Below are positions 7,532 through 15,440 of a DNA stretch of 64,000 nt, piece after piece. Numbering within the stretch: the first letter of the stretch is position 1; every line of letters starts with the position of its first letter. The translations under genes and the position numbers were made by a program. Source of the stretch: Verrucomicrobiaceae bacterium E54 (lineage in GTDB: Bacteria > Verrucomicrobiota > Verrucomicrobiia > Verrucomicrobiales > Akkermansiaceae); contig JAKZES010000002.1 in NCBI GenBank assembly GCA_022548915.1, positions 1 to 64,000 of the forward strand, given 5' to 3'. The notes beneath the pieces were generated by a model that had not been told where the DNA came from, made no database searches, and saw only the letters and a list, made by a program, of their open reading frames with translations.

Positions 7532-9055
7532 TCACATCAGCGTCGCCCCGGCCTCGGCCAGCTCGGAGCGCTCGCCGCGGTTCAGCGGCACATGAGCGAC
7601 AAAGGGCTGACCCTTGAGCCGGTTGCGGGTGTAGACGAGGCCGTTGCTGCGGCTGTCGACGTAGGGGTTGTCGATCTGCGCCGGATCGCCGACCAGCACC
7701 AGCTTCGAGTCGCGCGACATGCGGGTGACCACCGTTTTCGCCTCCTGCGGCGTCAACTGCTGGGCCTCGTCGAGGACGAAGAAGCGGTTCGGGATCGAAC
7801 GCCCCCGGATGTAGGCCAGGGCCTCGATCTCGATGATCCCCTGCTCGAGGAGCGCCTCATACGGCTTGGCCGTGCTCGGTTCCGGGGTCGGCTTCTGCTT
7901 GCGCCGCGGCCCGGTCGATTTCAGCGGTCGCATCAGGAGGTCGAGGGCGTCGTGGATCGGCTGGAGCCACGGACGCATCTTTTCCTCGAGGGTGCCTGGC
8001 AGAAAGCCAAGCTGCTCGCCCATCGCCACCACCGGGCGGCTGACGGTCAGGCCGTTGTACTTGCGGGCGAACATCTCGTGAAGCCCCGCGGCGACGGCCA
8101 CCAGGGTCTTGCCGGTGCCCGCATGACCGAAGCAGGTCACCAGACTGATCTCCGGATTGAGCAAGGCGTCGATCAGGCAGCGCTGGCCGAGGTTGAGCGG
8201 CTTGAGCGCGATCCCTCCGGGGATCTTCAGGGACTCGGGAATCTGCAGGCGCACCAACCGGCCCTCGCTCGCGAGGCGCGCGGGCATCGTCTGCTTCTCG
8301 GAGGCCTCCAGCAACACATACTGGTTGAGCACCACCTCGGGACGACGCTCGTGGGGCACAACCAGTTCACCCGAGCTGGCGAAGCGCTGCATCTCACTCG
8401 CGTCGACGGGAATACGGCGGATATCGTAGCTCGTCACCTCCCGTGGGTCGACCTTGTCGTTGAGGTAGTCCTCGCAGTCGATGCCGACCGCCCGCGCCTT
8501 GAGCTGGAGATTGATGTCCTTCGTCACCAAGGTCACCGGGGCCTGGTTGTTCTGCATGATCAACAACGCCGCCGCCATGATCCGGTGGTCGACCCTTTCG
8601 CGGTCGGGAAAGATCCGGTGGAAGCGGTCGAGCGCCTGGGAATTCTTCGGGCAACTCGCCGGATCGTAGATGACCATCCGCAGCGTCCCCCCACCCTCCG
8701 TGGGCACCCCCGCCGTGATCGCCGAGGAACTGGAGAAAAGCTCGGTCAGCCGCCGGTGAACCCGTCGCGCATTCGCCCCCCGCTCCGACTGCTCGCTCTT
8801 GAAACGGTCCAGTTCGGCGAGCACGTCGACGGGAATGCAGATGTGGTGCTCCTGGAAGCGGTTGAGGCAGCTCGGGTCGTGAATCAACACATTGGTGTCG
8901 AGCACGAAGTTCTTCACGACCTGCGACGGCGCCCGCAATCCGAACTCCAGGGCCGTGGCCCGTTTCCGGGAACCCGCCTTGGACGTCTTTTCAGCAGTCG
9001 TGGGTGTCTTTTCTTCGAACAGCTTGGCTTGAGAGTCGTCGACGCGCTCGATCAT
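7532..9055 (-). CDS. PhoH-family ATPase with N-terminal PIN domain
   Basis: 507 residues. N-terminal PIN domain (about 50-190) opens with FVLDTNVLIHDP, with acidic PIN residues downstream. The C-terminal PhoH ATPase has a Walker A GHAGTGKT and a Walker B FVLDEAQQLTPQEAKTVVTRM. PhoH2-type PIN-PhoH fusions act as RNA helicase/ribonucleases in characterised cases. The ATG at 9055 was preferred to an upstream TTG at 9142 because the intervening residues are proline-rich and unlike the family. Cytosolic, probably transcribed alone. Confidence 0.9.
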   Translation of the reverse strand: MIERVDDSQAKLFEEKTPTTAEKTSKAGSRKRATALEFGLRAPSQVVKNFVLDTNVLIHDPSCLNRFQEHHICIPVDVLAELDRFKSEQSERGANARRVHRRLTELFSSSSAITAGVPTEGGGTLRMVIYDPASCPKNSQALDRFHRIFPDRERVDHRIMAAALLIMQNNQAPVTLVTKDINLQLKARAVGIDCEDYLNDKVDPREVTSYDIRRIPVDASEMQRFASSGELVVPHERRPEVVLNQYVLLEASEKQTMPARLASEGRLVRLQIPESLKIPGGIALKPLNLGQRCLIDALLNPEISLVTCFGHAGTGKTLVAVAAGLHEMFARKYNGLTVSRPVVAMGEQLGFLPGTLEEKMRPWLQPIHDALDLLMRPLKSTGPRRKQKPTPEPSTAKPYEALLEQGIIEIEALAYIRGRSIPNRFFVLDEAQQLTPQEAKTVVTRMSRDSKLVLVGDPAQIDNPYVDSRSNGLVYTRNRLKGQPFVAHVPLNRGERSELAEAGATLM

Positions 9056-9227
9056 CAGTAAGGGTGGGGTGGGAAGAAACGGAAAGGGACGGACATTTCG
9101 GGGCGGATCCCCAGGCCACTCCGGGCCTCCGTCAGTCCGCAACAGGGCGGAAACTCTGAACCTGAAATTATCAAGTTATCCGAAGTAATACGAACGGGGC
9201 CCTTGAGGCAATCCCCAAATGGCCGAT

Positions 9228-10316
9228 TCAACGAAGCTGTCGCGCAACTTCGCTCGACAACTCGGCCCGCCGGACCTTTCCGAGTTCGCTGCGTGGAAAC
9301 TTCGGGATCGAGACCGGGCCGTCCACTCGCTCCGGACCTTTTGCACTCGCATTGTGGTCGGAGACCGCCCCGGCGGCTTCCGGCGCCTCCCCTTCCACCA
9401 CGAGCACCAGGAGGTGCTGGCGACGCGCGTCGGGCACCGCCACCACCGCCGCATTCCGGAGCCCGATCTTCCGCTCGACCGCCACCGGGTCGACCAATTC
9501 TCCGAGCACCTTGACCAAGAAGTCGACGCGCCCGGCCAATTCGAGACCCGCCTCGCCCAGCCGTCCCCGGTCACCGGTCGGATACCACCCGTCACCGCAG
9601 TCGATGAACTGAACGCCTCCGGCGGACTCCAGCGCCTCCGCCACAAACAGGGACCGGCCGCGGATGGAAATCCGCCCCTCCCCGTCGCAGGCCACCTGCC
9701 AGTGCGGAAGCACGGGCAGGGGCCCGGATGAATACGGCTTTTCTAGTACTTCGATGGGAGCGGTGGCGACCTGCGACGCAGCCTCGGTCAGCCCGTAACT
9801 CGGCAACACCGGCCAGCCCAGCTGCCGGGCCCGCATCCCGTCCACCTCCGCCAGCGCCCCCCCGCCGACGACAAGCGTGCGCAGCGTGTCCGGCGCACGC
9901 AGGCCGGCCCCGACAAGGTCGTGGATCTGGGTCGGGACCAGGGACAGGTGGTTCACCCCGGCGTCCTCGAGCCACTCCACGAAGGACCGCGGCTCCCAGC
10001 CCTGCGGAAATGCCACCAGGCGCGCCCCGCTCTCGAAAGCCCGGGCCACCACCCCGAATCCGCCGACATGCCGGAGCGGCAGCGCAAGACCCCAGACATC
10101 CGAATCCGTGACCCCCAGGTGGCGGTTCACCACCGCCGCCGAAAGCAGGAGTCCTTCGCGGTCGTGGCCGATCCAGCGGGGGGTTCCGGTCGAACCCGAG
10201 GTCCGGAACCAGACGAGCCCGGGCGATTCCGCGACCCACGTCGGTGCCCCGGCACCGGGAAAAGCGGGATCCCCGGAGGCCCAGAATGCCGGATCGATCA
10301 GTCGAGTCGTTTCCAT
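9228..10316 (-). CDS. menE: o-Succinylbenzoate-CoA ligase
   Basis: 362 residues, shorter than typical MenE (about 450-490). ANL-family adenylating enzyme: the P-loop-like A3 motif is WFRTSGSTGTPR, A5 is SYGLTEAASQV, A7 is YPTGDRGRL, and the C-terminal lysine motif is PRSELGKVRR. It activates o-succinylbenzoate to its CoA ester in menaquinone synthesis. Its start overlaps the end of menC by 19 bp, so the pair is co-translated. The assignment over other acyl-CoA ligases rests on this linkage and on the neighbouring men genes. Confidence 0.92.
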   Translation of the reverse strand: METTRLIDPAFWASGDPAFPGAGAPTWVAESPGLVWFRTSGSTGTPRWIGHDREGLLLSAAVVNRHLGVTDSDVWGLALPLRHVGGFGVVARAFESGARLVAFPQGWEPRSFVEWLEDAGVNHLSLVPTQIHDLVGAGLRAPDTLRTLVVGGGALAEVDGMRARQLGWPVLPSYGLTEAASQVATAPIEVLEKPYSSGPLPVLPHWQVACDGEGRISIRGRSLFVAEALESAGGVQFIDCGDGWYPTGDRGRLGEAGLELAGRVDFLVKVLGELVDPVAVERKIGLRNAAVVAVPDARRQHLLVLVVEGEAPEAAGAVSDHNASAKGPERVDGPVSIPKFPRSELGKVRRAELSSEVARQLR

Positions 10317-11257
10317 GGCAAACGCTCCAGAAGATCATCGAAGCCGAGGCCCGTCCCACCCGGCGACTTGAAGTGCGGCGACCACCGACCAAGACGCTCG
10401 GCAAAGTCGCAGGGCGTGAAGATGTGGTGGGTCTGCAGCCCGCAGATGCCGACCAGGCCCGGAAACTGGACGTTCAGCTTCGCGGCCTCCCAAGCCGCGA
10501 AACACTGCCCCACGGGATGCTCCATGTAACTGGTCACCACCACCTGCTGGCCCTGTCCCGCCGCCGCCTCGGCCAACAGCCAGGGTTCATCGACCGCCGG
10601 CTTCACGACGACCACTCCGGCCGCCGTCGACAGCGGCGCCGCCTCGCGATCGACCGCGAGGATGGTGCGCGTCTCACGGCTCAAGGCCTTCCACACGTCC
10701 TCGGCATACGGACAGGGGTCCTCGACGAAATCCAGCCGCGCCCGCAGCGCCTCGGGAAGCCCGAGAAGGAAATCGCGGGCCTGCTCCGCCGTCGTCACCT
10801 CGTTGAAGTCAAGCCGCCAGCGGGTCTGGGGAAACTTGTCGCCCATCTCGATGAGGAAGGCGGCCTCCGTGGGAAGATCCCGTCCGACCTTCATCTTCAG
10901 CTGGGCGAAGCCTTTTGCCACCGCACTCTCGACGATCCGCTCGTCGTGCCAGGGAAGGGTGGCGTGACTGTCCGGCACGTCGATCTCGTCGAGAAGCTCG
11001 TCGCCGATGAAGCGGGCGTTCGCGTCTTCCTGCGCACAACGGATCGCCCGCCGCACGATGGGCCAGCGTCGCGCCCCCCGCAGGTCATCGAGGCAGCGCT
11101 GCAAGGTTGGATCCCCGAGTTCCGGCCACGGGTGCAGGCAGGCGAAGCCGTCGTCGATCCGCAGCAGCACGCCTTCGTAGGTCCGCCGCGTGGTCGTCGC
11201 GTTCACCGGCTGACGCGCCGTCAGCTTGTATTTCCAGTACCACAGCTCCTCGGCCAC
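10298..11257 (-). CDS. menC: o-Succinylbenzoate synthase
   Basis: 319 residues, enolase superfamily. Catalytic pattern visible in order: KxK (LKMKVG, about residue 120), metal ligands LDFNE, FVEDP and AVDRE, and the second lysine in VVVKPA. It dehydrates SHCHC to o-succinylbenzoate. Overlaps menE by 19 bp. A palindromic REP-like element (11305-11374) separates it from menA. MenC is poorly conserved in general, but the active-site series and context make this firm. Confidence 0.92.
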   Translation of the reverse strand: MAEELWYWKYKLTARQPVNATTTRRTYEGVLLRIDDGFACLHPWPELGDPTLQRCLDDLRGARRWPIVRRAIRCAQEDANARFIGDELLDEIDVPDSHATLPWHDERIVESAVAKGFAQLKMKVGRDLPTEAAFLIEMGDKFPQTRWRLDFNEVTTAEQARDFLLGLPEALRARLDFVEDPCPYAEDVWKALSRETRTILAVDREAAPLSTAAGVVVVKPAVDEPWLLAEAAAGQGQQVVVTSYMEHPVGQCFAAWEAAKLNVQFPGLVGICGLQTHHIFTPCDFAERLGRWSPHFKSPGGTGLGFDDLLERLPWKRLD

Positions 11258-11304
11258 GCCCGAAGCTCACCCGCGCAAGGCCACCGATCAACCGCCAAAC
11301 CCAC

Positions 11305-11374
11305 ATGGAGCGCCGATTATGGAATCGGCATCTTTCCCGGTCCTGAAGATGCCGATTTCATCATCGGCGCTCCA
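11305..11374. repeat. REP-like palindrome between menA and menC
   Basis: Arms 11305-11335 and 11344-11374 are inverted copies with about three mismatches and a short loop. The left unit reads GGAG-C-GCCGAT-N6-ATCGGC, the same consensus as the units flanking the RAYT gene at 34 kb. The right arm touches the menA stop codon. A single unit recurs at 52351. Confidence 0.8.
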
Positions 11375-12250
11375 TCACCAGACCACCGCCACCAGGTGAA
11401 ACATGCCCGCGAAAGCCACCAACTGCACGCCCGCCATCGCCAGTAGGCGGTTCATGGCCGGGCCTTCATCGAGGGCCAGGCCCCCCCAGGAAATCCGCAG
11501 ACCCAGCGTCCACAGCGGCAGGGTCGCCAGGAAAAGCCACGGCTGCCCGAGGAACACCCACCCGATTCCCAGCAGGCCGGCGAGCTTGATTTCGCCCCAG
11601 ATCGTCAGGCGCGCCGCCTTCGGCCCCCAGCGCACCGCCAGGGTGTGCTTGCCGGTCCCGGCGTCTTCCACGCGGTCGCGCAGGTTGTTGATCGAGATCA
11701 GCACAGCCGACAGCAGGCCGATCTGCGCACCGAGCAGCAGGGCCTCGACCCGCCACTCGCCGAGTTGGACGAACACCGTGCCGGCGACCGCCACGAAACC
11801 GAAGAACACGATCACGAACAACTCCCCCATCCCACGGTAGGCGAGCGGAAAGGGACCCCCGGTGTAGCCGTAGGCGAGAAAGAGCGAGGGCAGACCGATC
11901 ATCACGATCGGCCAGCCGGCTTCGCGGAAAAGCAGCAGCCCGCAAACCGCCGCCAATCCGAGAAAGCCGCTCCCCCACGCCATCACCGCCCGGGGACTCA
12001 TCAGGCCGCTCGCCGTCACCCGCGTCGGACCGGTGCGATTCCCGGTGTCGGCTCCCTTGCGGTGATCGATCGCGTCGTTGAAGAAATTCGTCGCGATCTG
12101 GATGGCCAGCGCGCCGACAAGGGTCAGCAGCGCCAGCGTCAGGCTCCACCGACCCTCCAGCCGCCACGCCAGCACCGTGCCGGCCCACACCGGCACCACG
12201 GCGGCGGGCAGCGTTTTCGGGCGGGTGGCCAACAGGAAGGCGCGAAGCAC
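11375..12250 (-). CDS. menA: 1,4-Dihydroxy-2-naphthoate polyprenyltransferase
   Basis: 291 residues, about eight membrane segments, UbiA superfamily. The prenyl-diphosphate motif appears as ATNFFNDAIDHRKGADTGNR (N-x-x-x-D-x-x-D type), followed by GPTRVTASG typical of MenA; the second acidic motif is INNLRDRVEDAGTGKHTLAVR. It attaches the polyprenyl tail to DHNA at the inner membrane. Same strand as menC, menE, menB and menH, but isolated from menB by an outer-membrane protein gene with its own terminator. Confidence 0.95.
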   Translation of the reverse strand: MLRAFLLATRPKTLPAAVVPVWAGTVLAWRLEGRWSLTLALLTLVGALAIQIATNFFNDAIDHRKGADTGNRTGPTRVTASGLMSPRAVMAWGSGFLGLAAVCGLLLFREAGWPIVMIGLPSLFLAYGYTGGPFPLAYRGMGELFVIVFFGFVAVAGTVFVQLGEWRVEALLLGAQIGLLSAVLISINNLRDRVEDAGTGKHTLAVRWGPKAARLTIWGEIKLAGLLGIGWVFLGQPWLFLATLPLWTLGLRISWGGLALDEGPAMNRLLAMAGVQLVAFAGMFHLVAVVW

Positions 12251-12282
12251 GCCCCAAGCAATGCGCGGGCGTCGCCGCCAAC

Positions 12283-12320
12283 AAAGAAAAAACGACCGCT
12301 CCGGACGAATGCCGGAGCGG
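12283..12320 (-). terminator. Intrinsic terminator of the barrel-protein gene
   Basis: CCGCTCCGG (12296-12304) pairs perfectly with CCGGAGCGG (12312-12320) around a 7-nt loop. On the minus strand the stem is followed by a run of six T (12287-12292) and further T-rich bases. It lies 30 bp past the stop of the gene at 12350-13489. Confidence 0.88.
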
Positions 12321-12349
12321 CCGCAGGATTCAATGGACAGGCCGCGCGA

Positions 12350-13489
12350 TCAGAATTCCTTGCCGACCTTGGCGCCGATGTAGTGACCCTCGACGTCGCT
12401 GCCGATCCGGGCTTCGTACTCGATCACCCCGTTCCAGCCGTTTCGCCCGTAGAAGCCGAGGCCAACGCCGACCACGGCGAAGTCCTCGTCAACCGTACCG
12501 AGCGGCAGCCCGAATACGGCACCGGCATTGTCCTCGAACTCGTGCTCCCAAGCGACCTTGGCCTGGGGAACCAGGACACCACCGCTCACCACGATCGGCA
12601 CCGAAATGCTGTAGCCGAGGGTCGAGACCAGCGACTCCAGGTCCTGCGACGGGAAGATCGCTCCACCGCCAGGGCCGAACTCGGTGTAGGCATCGACGCT
12701 GCCGTCGACCCAGCGCAGTCCCGCATACGGTCCGTGGTGAACGCTACCGCCCTTGAAGGTGAGGCCGGTGTTGAAGTCCAGCGAGTGCGTGTGCCCGTCC
12801 GGCGATGCGGATGCCAGAAGACCGAAGTTGTTCCTTTGAAGATCGTAGGAGATGTCATTGTAGGCATACATCAGATCCGCCCAATAGTATCCGCCCCAGA
12901 GGGCGTTTTCCCGCTGATACGAGACATAGGGCATGACGGCGTAGGCGTCGACATCGGCCGAGTTCAGGAGGATGCCGCCCACCGTGCTGTCGACCTCGCC
13001 TGAAGAGGCTCCGAGCGCCAGGCCGAGCGCCCAGTTGGGACCGAAGCGCCGCTCGACCCCGATCGTGCCGCCGAACAGATCGAACTCGGTTTCACCGATC
13101 AAGATCGCCCGGAAGTTGGTTCCCGGAGGAGGCACGATGTTCTGCCCGTCGATGTCCTCGGTGTAATAGTAGAGCGAACCCCAAACCTCCCACAGGGCCG
13201 GCTGCGTCGTGATGATCGGGCTCTTCGGCATACCGCCCTTGGCCATGCCACCCTTGGCGCTGGGCGGAGGGGCCGGCGTCGAGGTGGTCGTTTCGTGATT
13301 CGGGATCCCGGCCCGCTCGCGGAAGAAGCGATCGCCAACTTCCCGCGTATTGACGCGCGTGGTGGTCAGGGAAGACGCCCTCGTGGCGGCCCGGGCGCTC
13401 GGCCCCGACTCCAATCCTCTGGTTTGCGAAATCGCCGGAGGAGCCCCGCCGAAAAGAATAAGCACCGTAATCAAGTGGATGGTTCTCAT
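12350..13489 (-). CDS. Outer-membrane autotransporter-type barrel protein
   Basis: 379 residues with a signal peptide (1-21). A low-complexity linker (22-90, including KGGMAKGGMPK) precedes a C-terminal beta-barrel of about 280 residues with alternating aromatic strands (WEVWGSLYYYTED, NWALGLALGASSGEV, HYIGAKVGKEF) and a terminal Phe, as in autotransporter barrels. There is no sizeable passenger, so it is probably a barrel in its own right. It sits between menA and menB but is bounded by its own terminator. An 18-bp palindrome lies upstream of the start. Confidence 0.8.
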   Translation of the reverse strand: MRTIHLITVLILFGGAPPAISQTRGLESGPSARAATRASSLTTTRVNTREVGDRFFRERAGIPNHETTTSTPAPPPSAKGGMAKGGMPKSPIITTQPALWEVWGSLYYYTEDIDGQNIVPPPGTNFRAILIGETEFDLFGGTIGVERRFGPNWALGLALGASSGEVDSTVGGILLNSADVDAYAVMPYVSYQRENALWGGYYWADLMYAYNDISYDLQRNNFGLLASASPDGHTHSLDFNTGLTFKGGSVHHGPYAGLRWVDGSVDAYTEFGPGGGAIFPSQDLESLVSTLGYSISVPIVVSGGVLVPQAKVAWEHEFEDNAGAVFGLPLGTVDEDFAVVGVGLGFYGRNGWNGVIEYEARIGSDVEGHYIGAKVGKEF

Positions 13490-13547
13490 GGTTCTGGGTT
13501 GGTTCTGGTTTCCGGGTGAGAATGCATCTAACAGATCACACCCATTC

Positions 13548-13565
13548 CGACTATAGCAATAGTCG
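13548..13565. promoter_or_regulatory. Palindrome upstream of the barrel-protein gene
   Basis: CGACTAT-AGCA-ATAGTCG is a perfect 7-bp inverted repeat centred about 67 nt upstream of the ATG at 13489 in the menB-barrel gap. It could be an operator or part of the menB 3' end. No T-run follows, which argues against a simple terminator. Confidence 0.4.
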
Positions 13566-13637
13566 AGGCGTCAGATCAAGGTGAAACCCGAATGGGCACC
13601 TCGCGAAGCGCCCCGGAGATCCCATGCCAACCCGGCC

Positions 13638-14453
13638 TCAAGGCACTCGGGGAAACTTCGAGAAGTCGGGCTTCCGCTTCTCAATGAAGGCGTTCTTGCC
13701 CTCCTTCGCCTCCTCGCTCATGTAGTAGAGCAAGGTCGCATTGCCGGCGAGGTCGAGCAGTCCCATCTGACCGTCGCAGTCGGCGTTCATGCAGGCCTTC
13801 AGGCAGCGCAGCGCCATCGGCGAATGGGCGAGCATCTCGCGGCACCAGTGCAGGGTTTCCTCCTCGAGCCTCTCCAAGGGAACGACGGTGTTGACCAGCC
13901 CCATCTCAAGCGCCTGCTGGGCGTCGTACTGACGGCACAGATACCAGATTTCGCGAGCCTTTTTCTGGCCCACGATCCGCGCCAGATAGCTGGAGCCGAG
14001 ACCTCCGTCAAAGGAACCGACCTTGGGACCGGTCTGGCCGAAGCGGGCATTGTCGGCGGCGATCGACAGGTCACAAACGACGTGGAGCACGTGGCCGCCC
14101 CCGATCGCGTAGCCGGCGACCATGGCGACCACCGGCTTCGGCATCTGGCGGATCTTCTTCTGCACGTCGAGGATGTTCAGGCGAGGCACGCCATCGTCTC
14201 CCACGTAGCCGGCATGTCCGCGCACCTTCTGGTCGCCGCCCGAGCAGAAGGCCTTCTCGCCCTCGCCCGTCAGGATCACCACCCCGACCTCGGGATCCTC
14301 GTGCGCCAGTTCGAGGGCGATGAGCATTTCCTTCACCGTCTGAGGGCGGAACGCATTGCGCACCTCCGGACGGTTGATCGTGATCTTGGCGATCTGTCCC
14401 TCATCCGTCGTTTCGTAACGGATGTCCTCGAATTCGCGAACGGCGGTCCACAT
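13638..14453 (-). CDS. menB: 1,4-Dihydroxy-2-naphthoyl-CoA synthase
   Basis: 271 residues, crotonase fold. Oxyanion-hole regions are [11 protein letters not shown] and [39 protein letters not shown] is a MenB signature. It cyclises o-succinylbenzoyl-CoA to DHNA-CoA. Lies 17 bp downstream of menH on the same strand, forming a menH-menB pair. Confidence 0.97.
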   Translation of the reverse strand: MWTAVREFEDIRYETTDEGQIAKITINRPEVRNAFRPQTVKEMLIALELAHEDPEVGVVILTGEGEKAFCSGGDQKVRGHAGYVGDDGVPRLNILDVQKKIRQMPKPVVAMVAGYAIGGGHVLHVVCDLSIAADNARFGQTGPKVGSFDGGLGSSYLARIVGQKKAREIWYLCRQYDAQQALEMGLVNTVVPLERLEEETLHWCREMLAHSPMALRCLKACMNADCDGQMGLLDLAGNATLLYYMSEEAKEGKNAFIEKRKPDFSKFPRVP

Positions 14454-14470
14454 GGCGGGCGCAGTCTGTA

Positions 14471-15247
14471 TCAGGAAACGGCACGCTCAAGGAATTCCCC
14501 CACCTTCGCCGGAAACTCTGCGCTCTCCCACGGCACGCGGTGCCCGGAACCGGCCACGATGGACGCCTCGAATCGCCCGAACTCTCCGACTTCCTCGGCG
14601 ATCGCCCGGAACTTCTCATCCCTCTCACCCGCCACCCACAGCAGCGGACAAGCGATCTCCCCAAGCCGGTCCCGCATCGCCTCCTGCGTCCCCAGCGACC
14701 AGTCCATGAAACTCCGCGCCACGGCCTGCCGCCTCATCTCCAGTCTCCCACGGTCGGCAAACTTCAATCCGAGATCTGAAATCCGAGATCTGAAACCCTC
14801 CAACACCGCCTGGCTGTTCCACTCCGTCAGGAAATCCTGCCAATCGCCCTTGAGGGCCCGGGCCGCCCACTCCGCGTCGCGCGCGCGGCGCGCCTTCCTC
14901 TCTTCCTCATCCGGCAGTCCCGGATGCGCCGACACGATCGCCGCCGCATCCCAGAGGTGACTGCCCCGGCCCGGGGCAGGCGATGATTGCGGCGGCCCGC
15001 CGCAATCTGCAAGCAGCGCGTGCAGCGCCAACCGCCCGCCCATCGAGTAACCCAGCAAGACCTTCCGCCCGTCCGTCGCCGCCGCTTCCTCGTTCAACGC
15101 CTTCCCGAACTCCGGCATCCCCATCGGGCAGCAATCCAGGAATCGCCACAGGTCGACCCGCTTCACCGCCCAGCCCGGCACCGAGAATCCGCGCCAGTCC
15201 TCCGACATTCCCACCGCCCCGTGCAGGCACCAGATCGTTCCCTTCAT
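14471..15247 (-). CDS. menH: SHCHC synthase-like alpha/beta hydrolase
   Basis: 258 residues. The nucleophile elbow is [12 protein letters not shown] (serine in GYSMGG), and the C-terminal histidine lies in [10 protein letters not shown]. With menB 17 bp downstream and menD, menC and menE nearby, it is best read as MenH, which eliminates pyruvate from SEPHCHC. Two stretches look foreign. One, encoding [19 protein letters not shown], comes from two tandem hairpins (14961-15007). The other, encoding [14 protein letters not shown], comes from a 7-bp-period array (14766-14793). Both keep the frame and probably add surface loops. Confidence 0.88.
   Translation of the reverse strand: MKGTIWCLHGAVGMSEDWRGFSVPGWAVKRVDLWRFLDCCPMGMPEFGKALNEEAAATDGRKVLLGYSMGGRLALHALLADCGGPPQSSPAPGRGSHLWDAAAIVSAHPGLPDEEERKARRARDAEWAARALKGDWQDFLTEWNSQAVLEGFRSRISDLGLKFADRGRLEMRRQAVARSFMDWSLGTQEAMRDRLGEIACPLLWVAGERDEKFRAIAEEVGEFGRFEASIVAGSGHRVPWESAEFPAKVGEFLERAVS
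14766..14793. repeat. Heptamer array inside menH
   Basis: AATCCGA and GATCTGA alternate twice in perfect 7-bp register (a 14-bp direct repeat). It lies inside the menH reading frame and is translated on the minus strand. It belongs to the class of degenerate heptamer arrays seen at six other sites in this window. Confidence 0.7.
14961..15007. repeat. Tandem hairpins inside menH
   Basis: Two adjacent perfect palindromes: CTGCCCCGG/CCGGGGCAG at 14961-14979 and GATTGCGGCG/CGCCGCAATC around GCC at 14985-15007. They fall where MenH proteins normally pass directly from the helix after the nucleophile elbow to the HPGL strand, so an in-frame insertion is likely. Confidence 0.65.
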
Positions 15248-15440
15248 CGCCCGGGAGTGTCGGCATCAAAGGGGGGGTGAGGCAAGAACCGGGCGACTCT
15301 CGGAACGCCCCACCTCTTGCGGATTTTGCGCGGATCAGGCACTGATCCTGCTTCGGCCGGCGCCGGGTCGATTCCGACCCATTCCCGAACTAGACAACCC
15401 CGATTTCTCCGCTAGGAATCTCCGGTCAAAATTCGCTCCC

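Noticed and set aside
9056-9142. Upstream TTG start for the PIN-PhoH gene
   Set aside because: The extra residues are proline-rich and unlike the family; the ATG at 9055 gives a sensible N-terminus.
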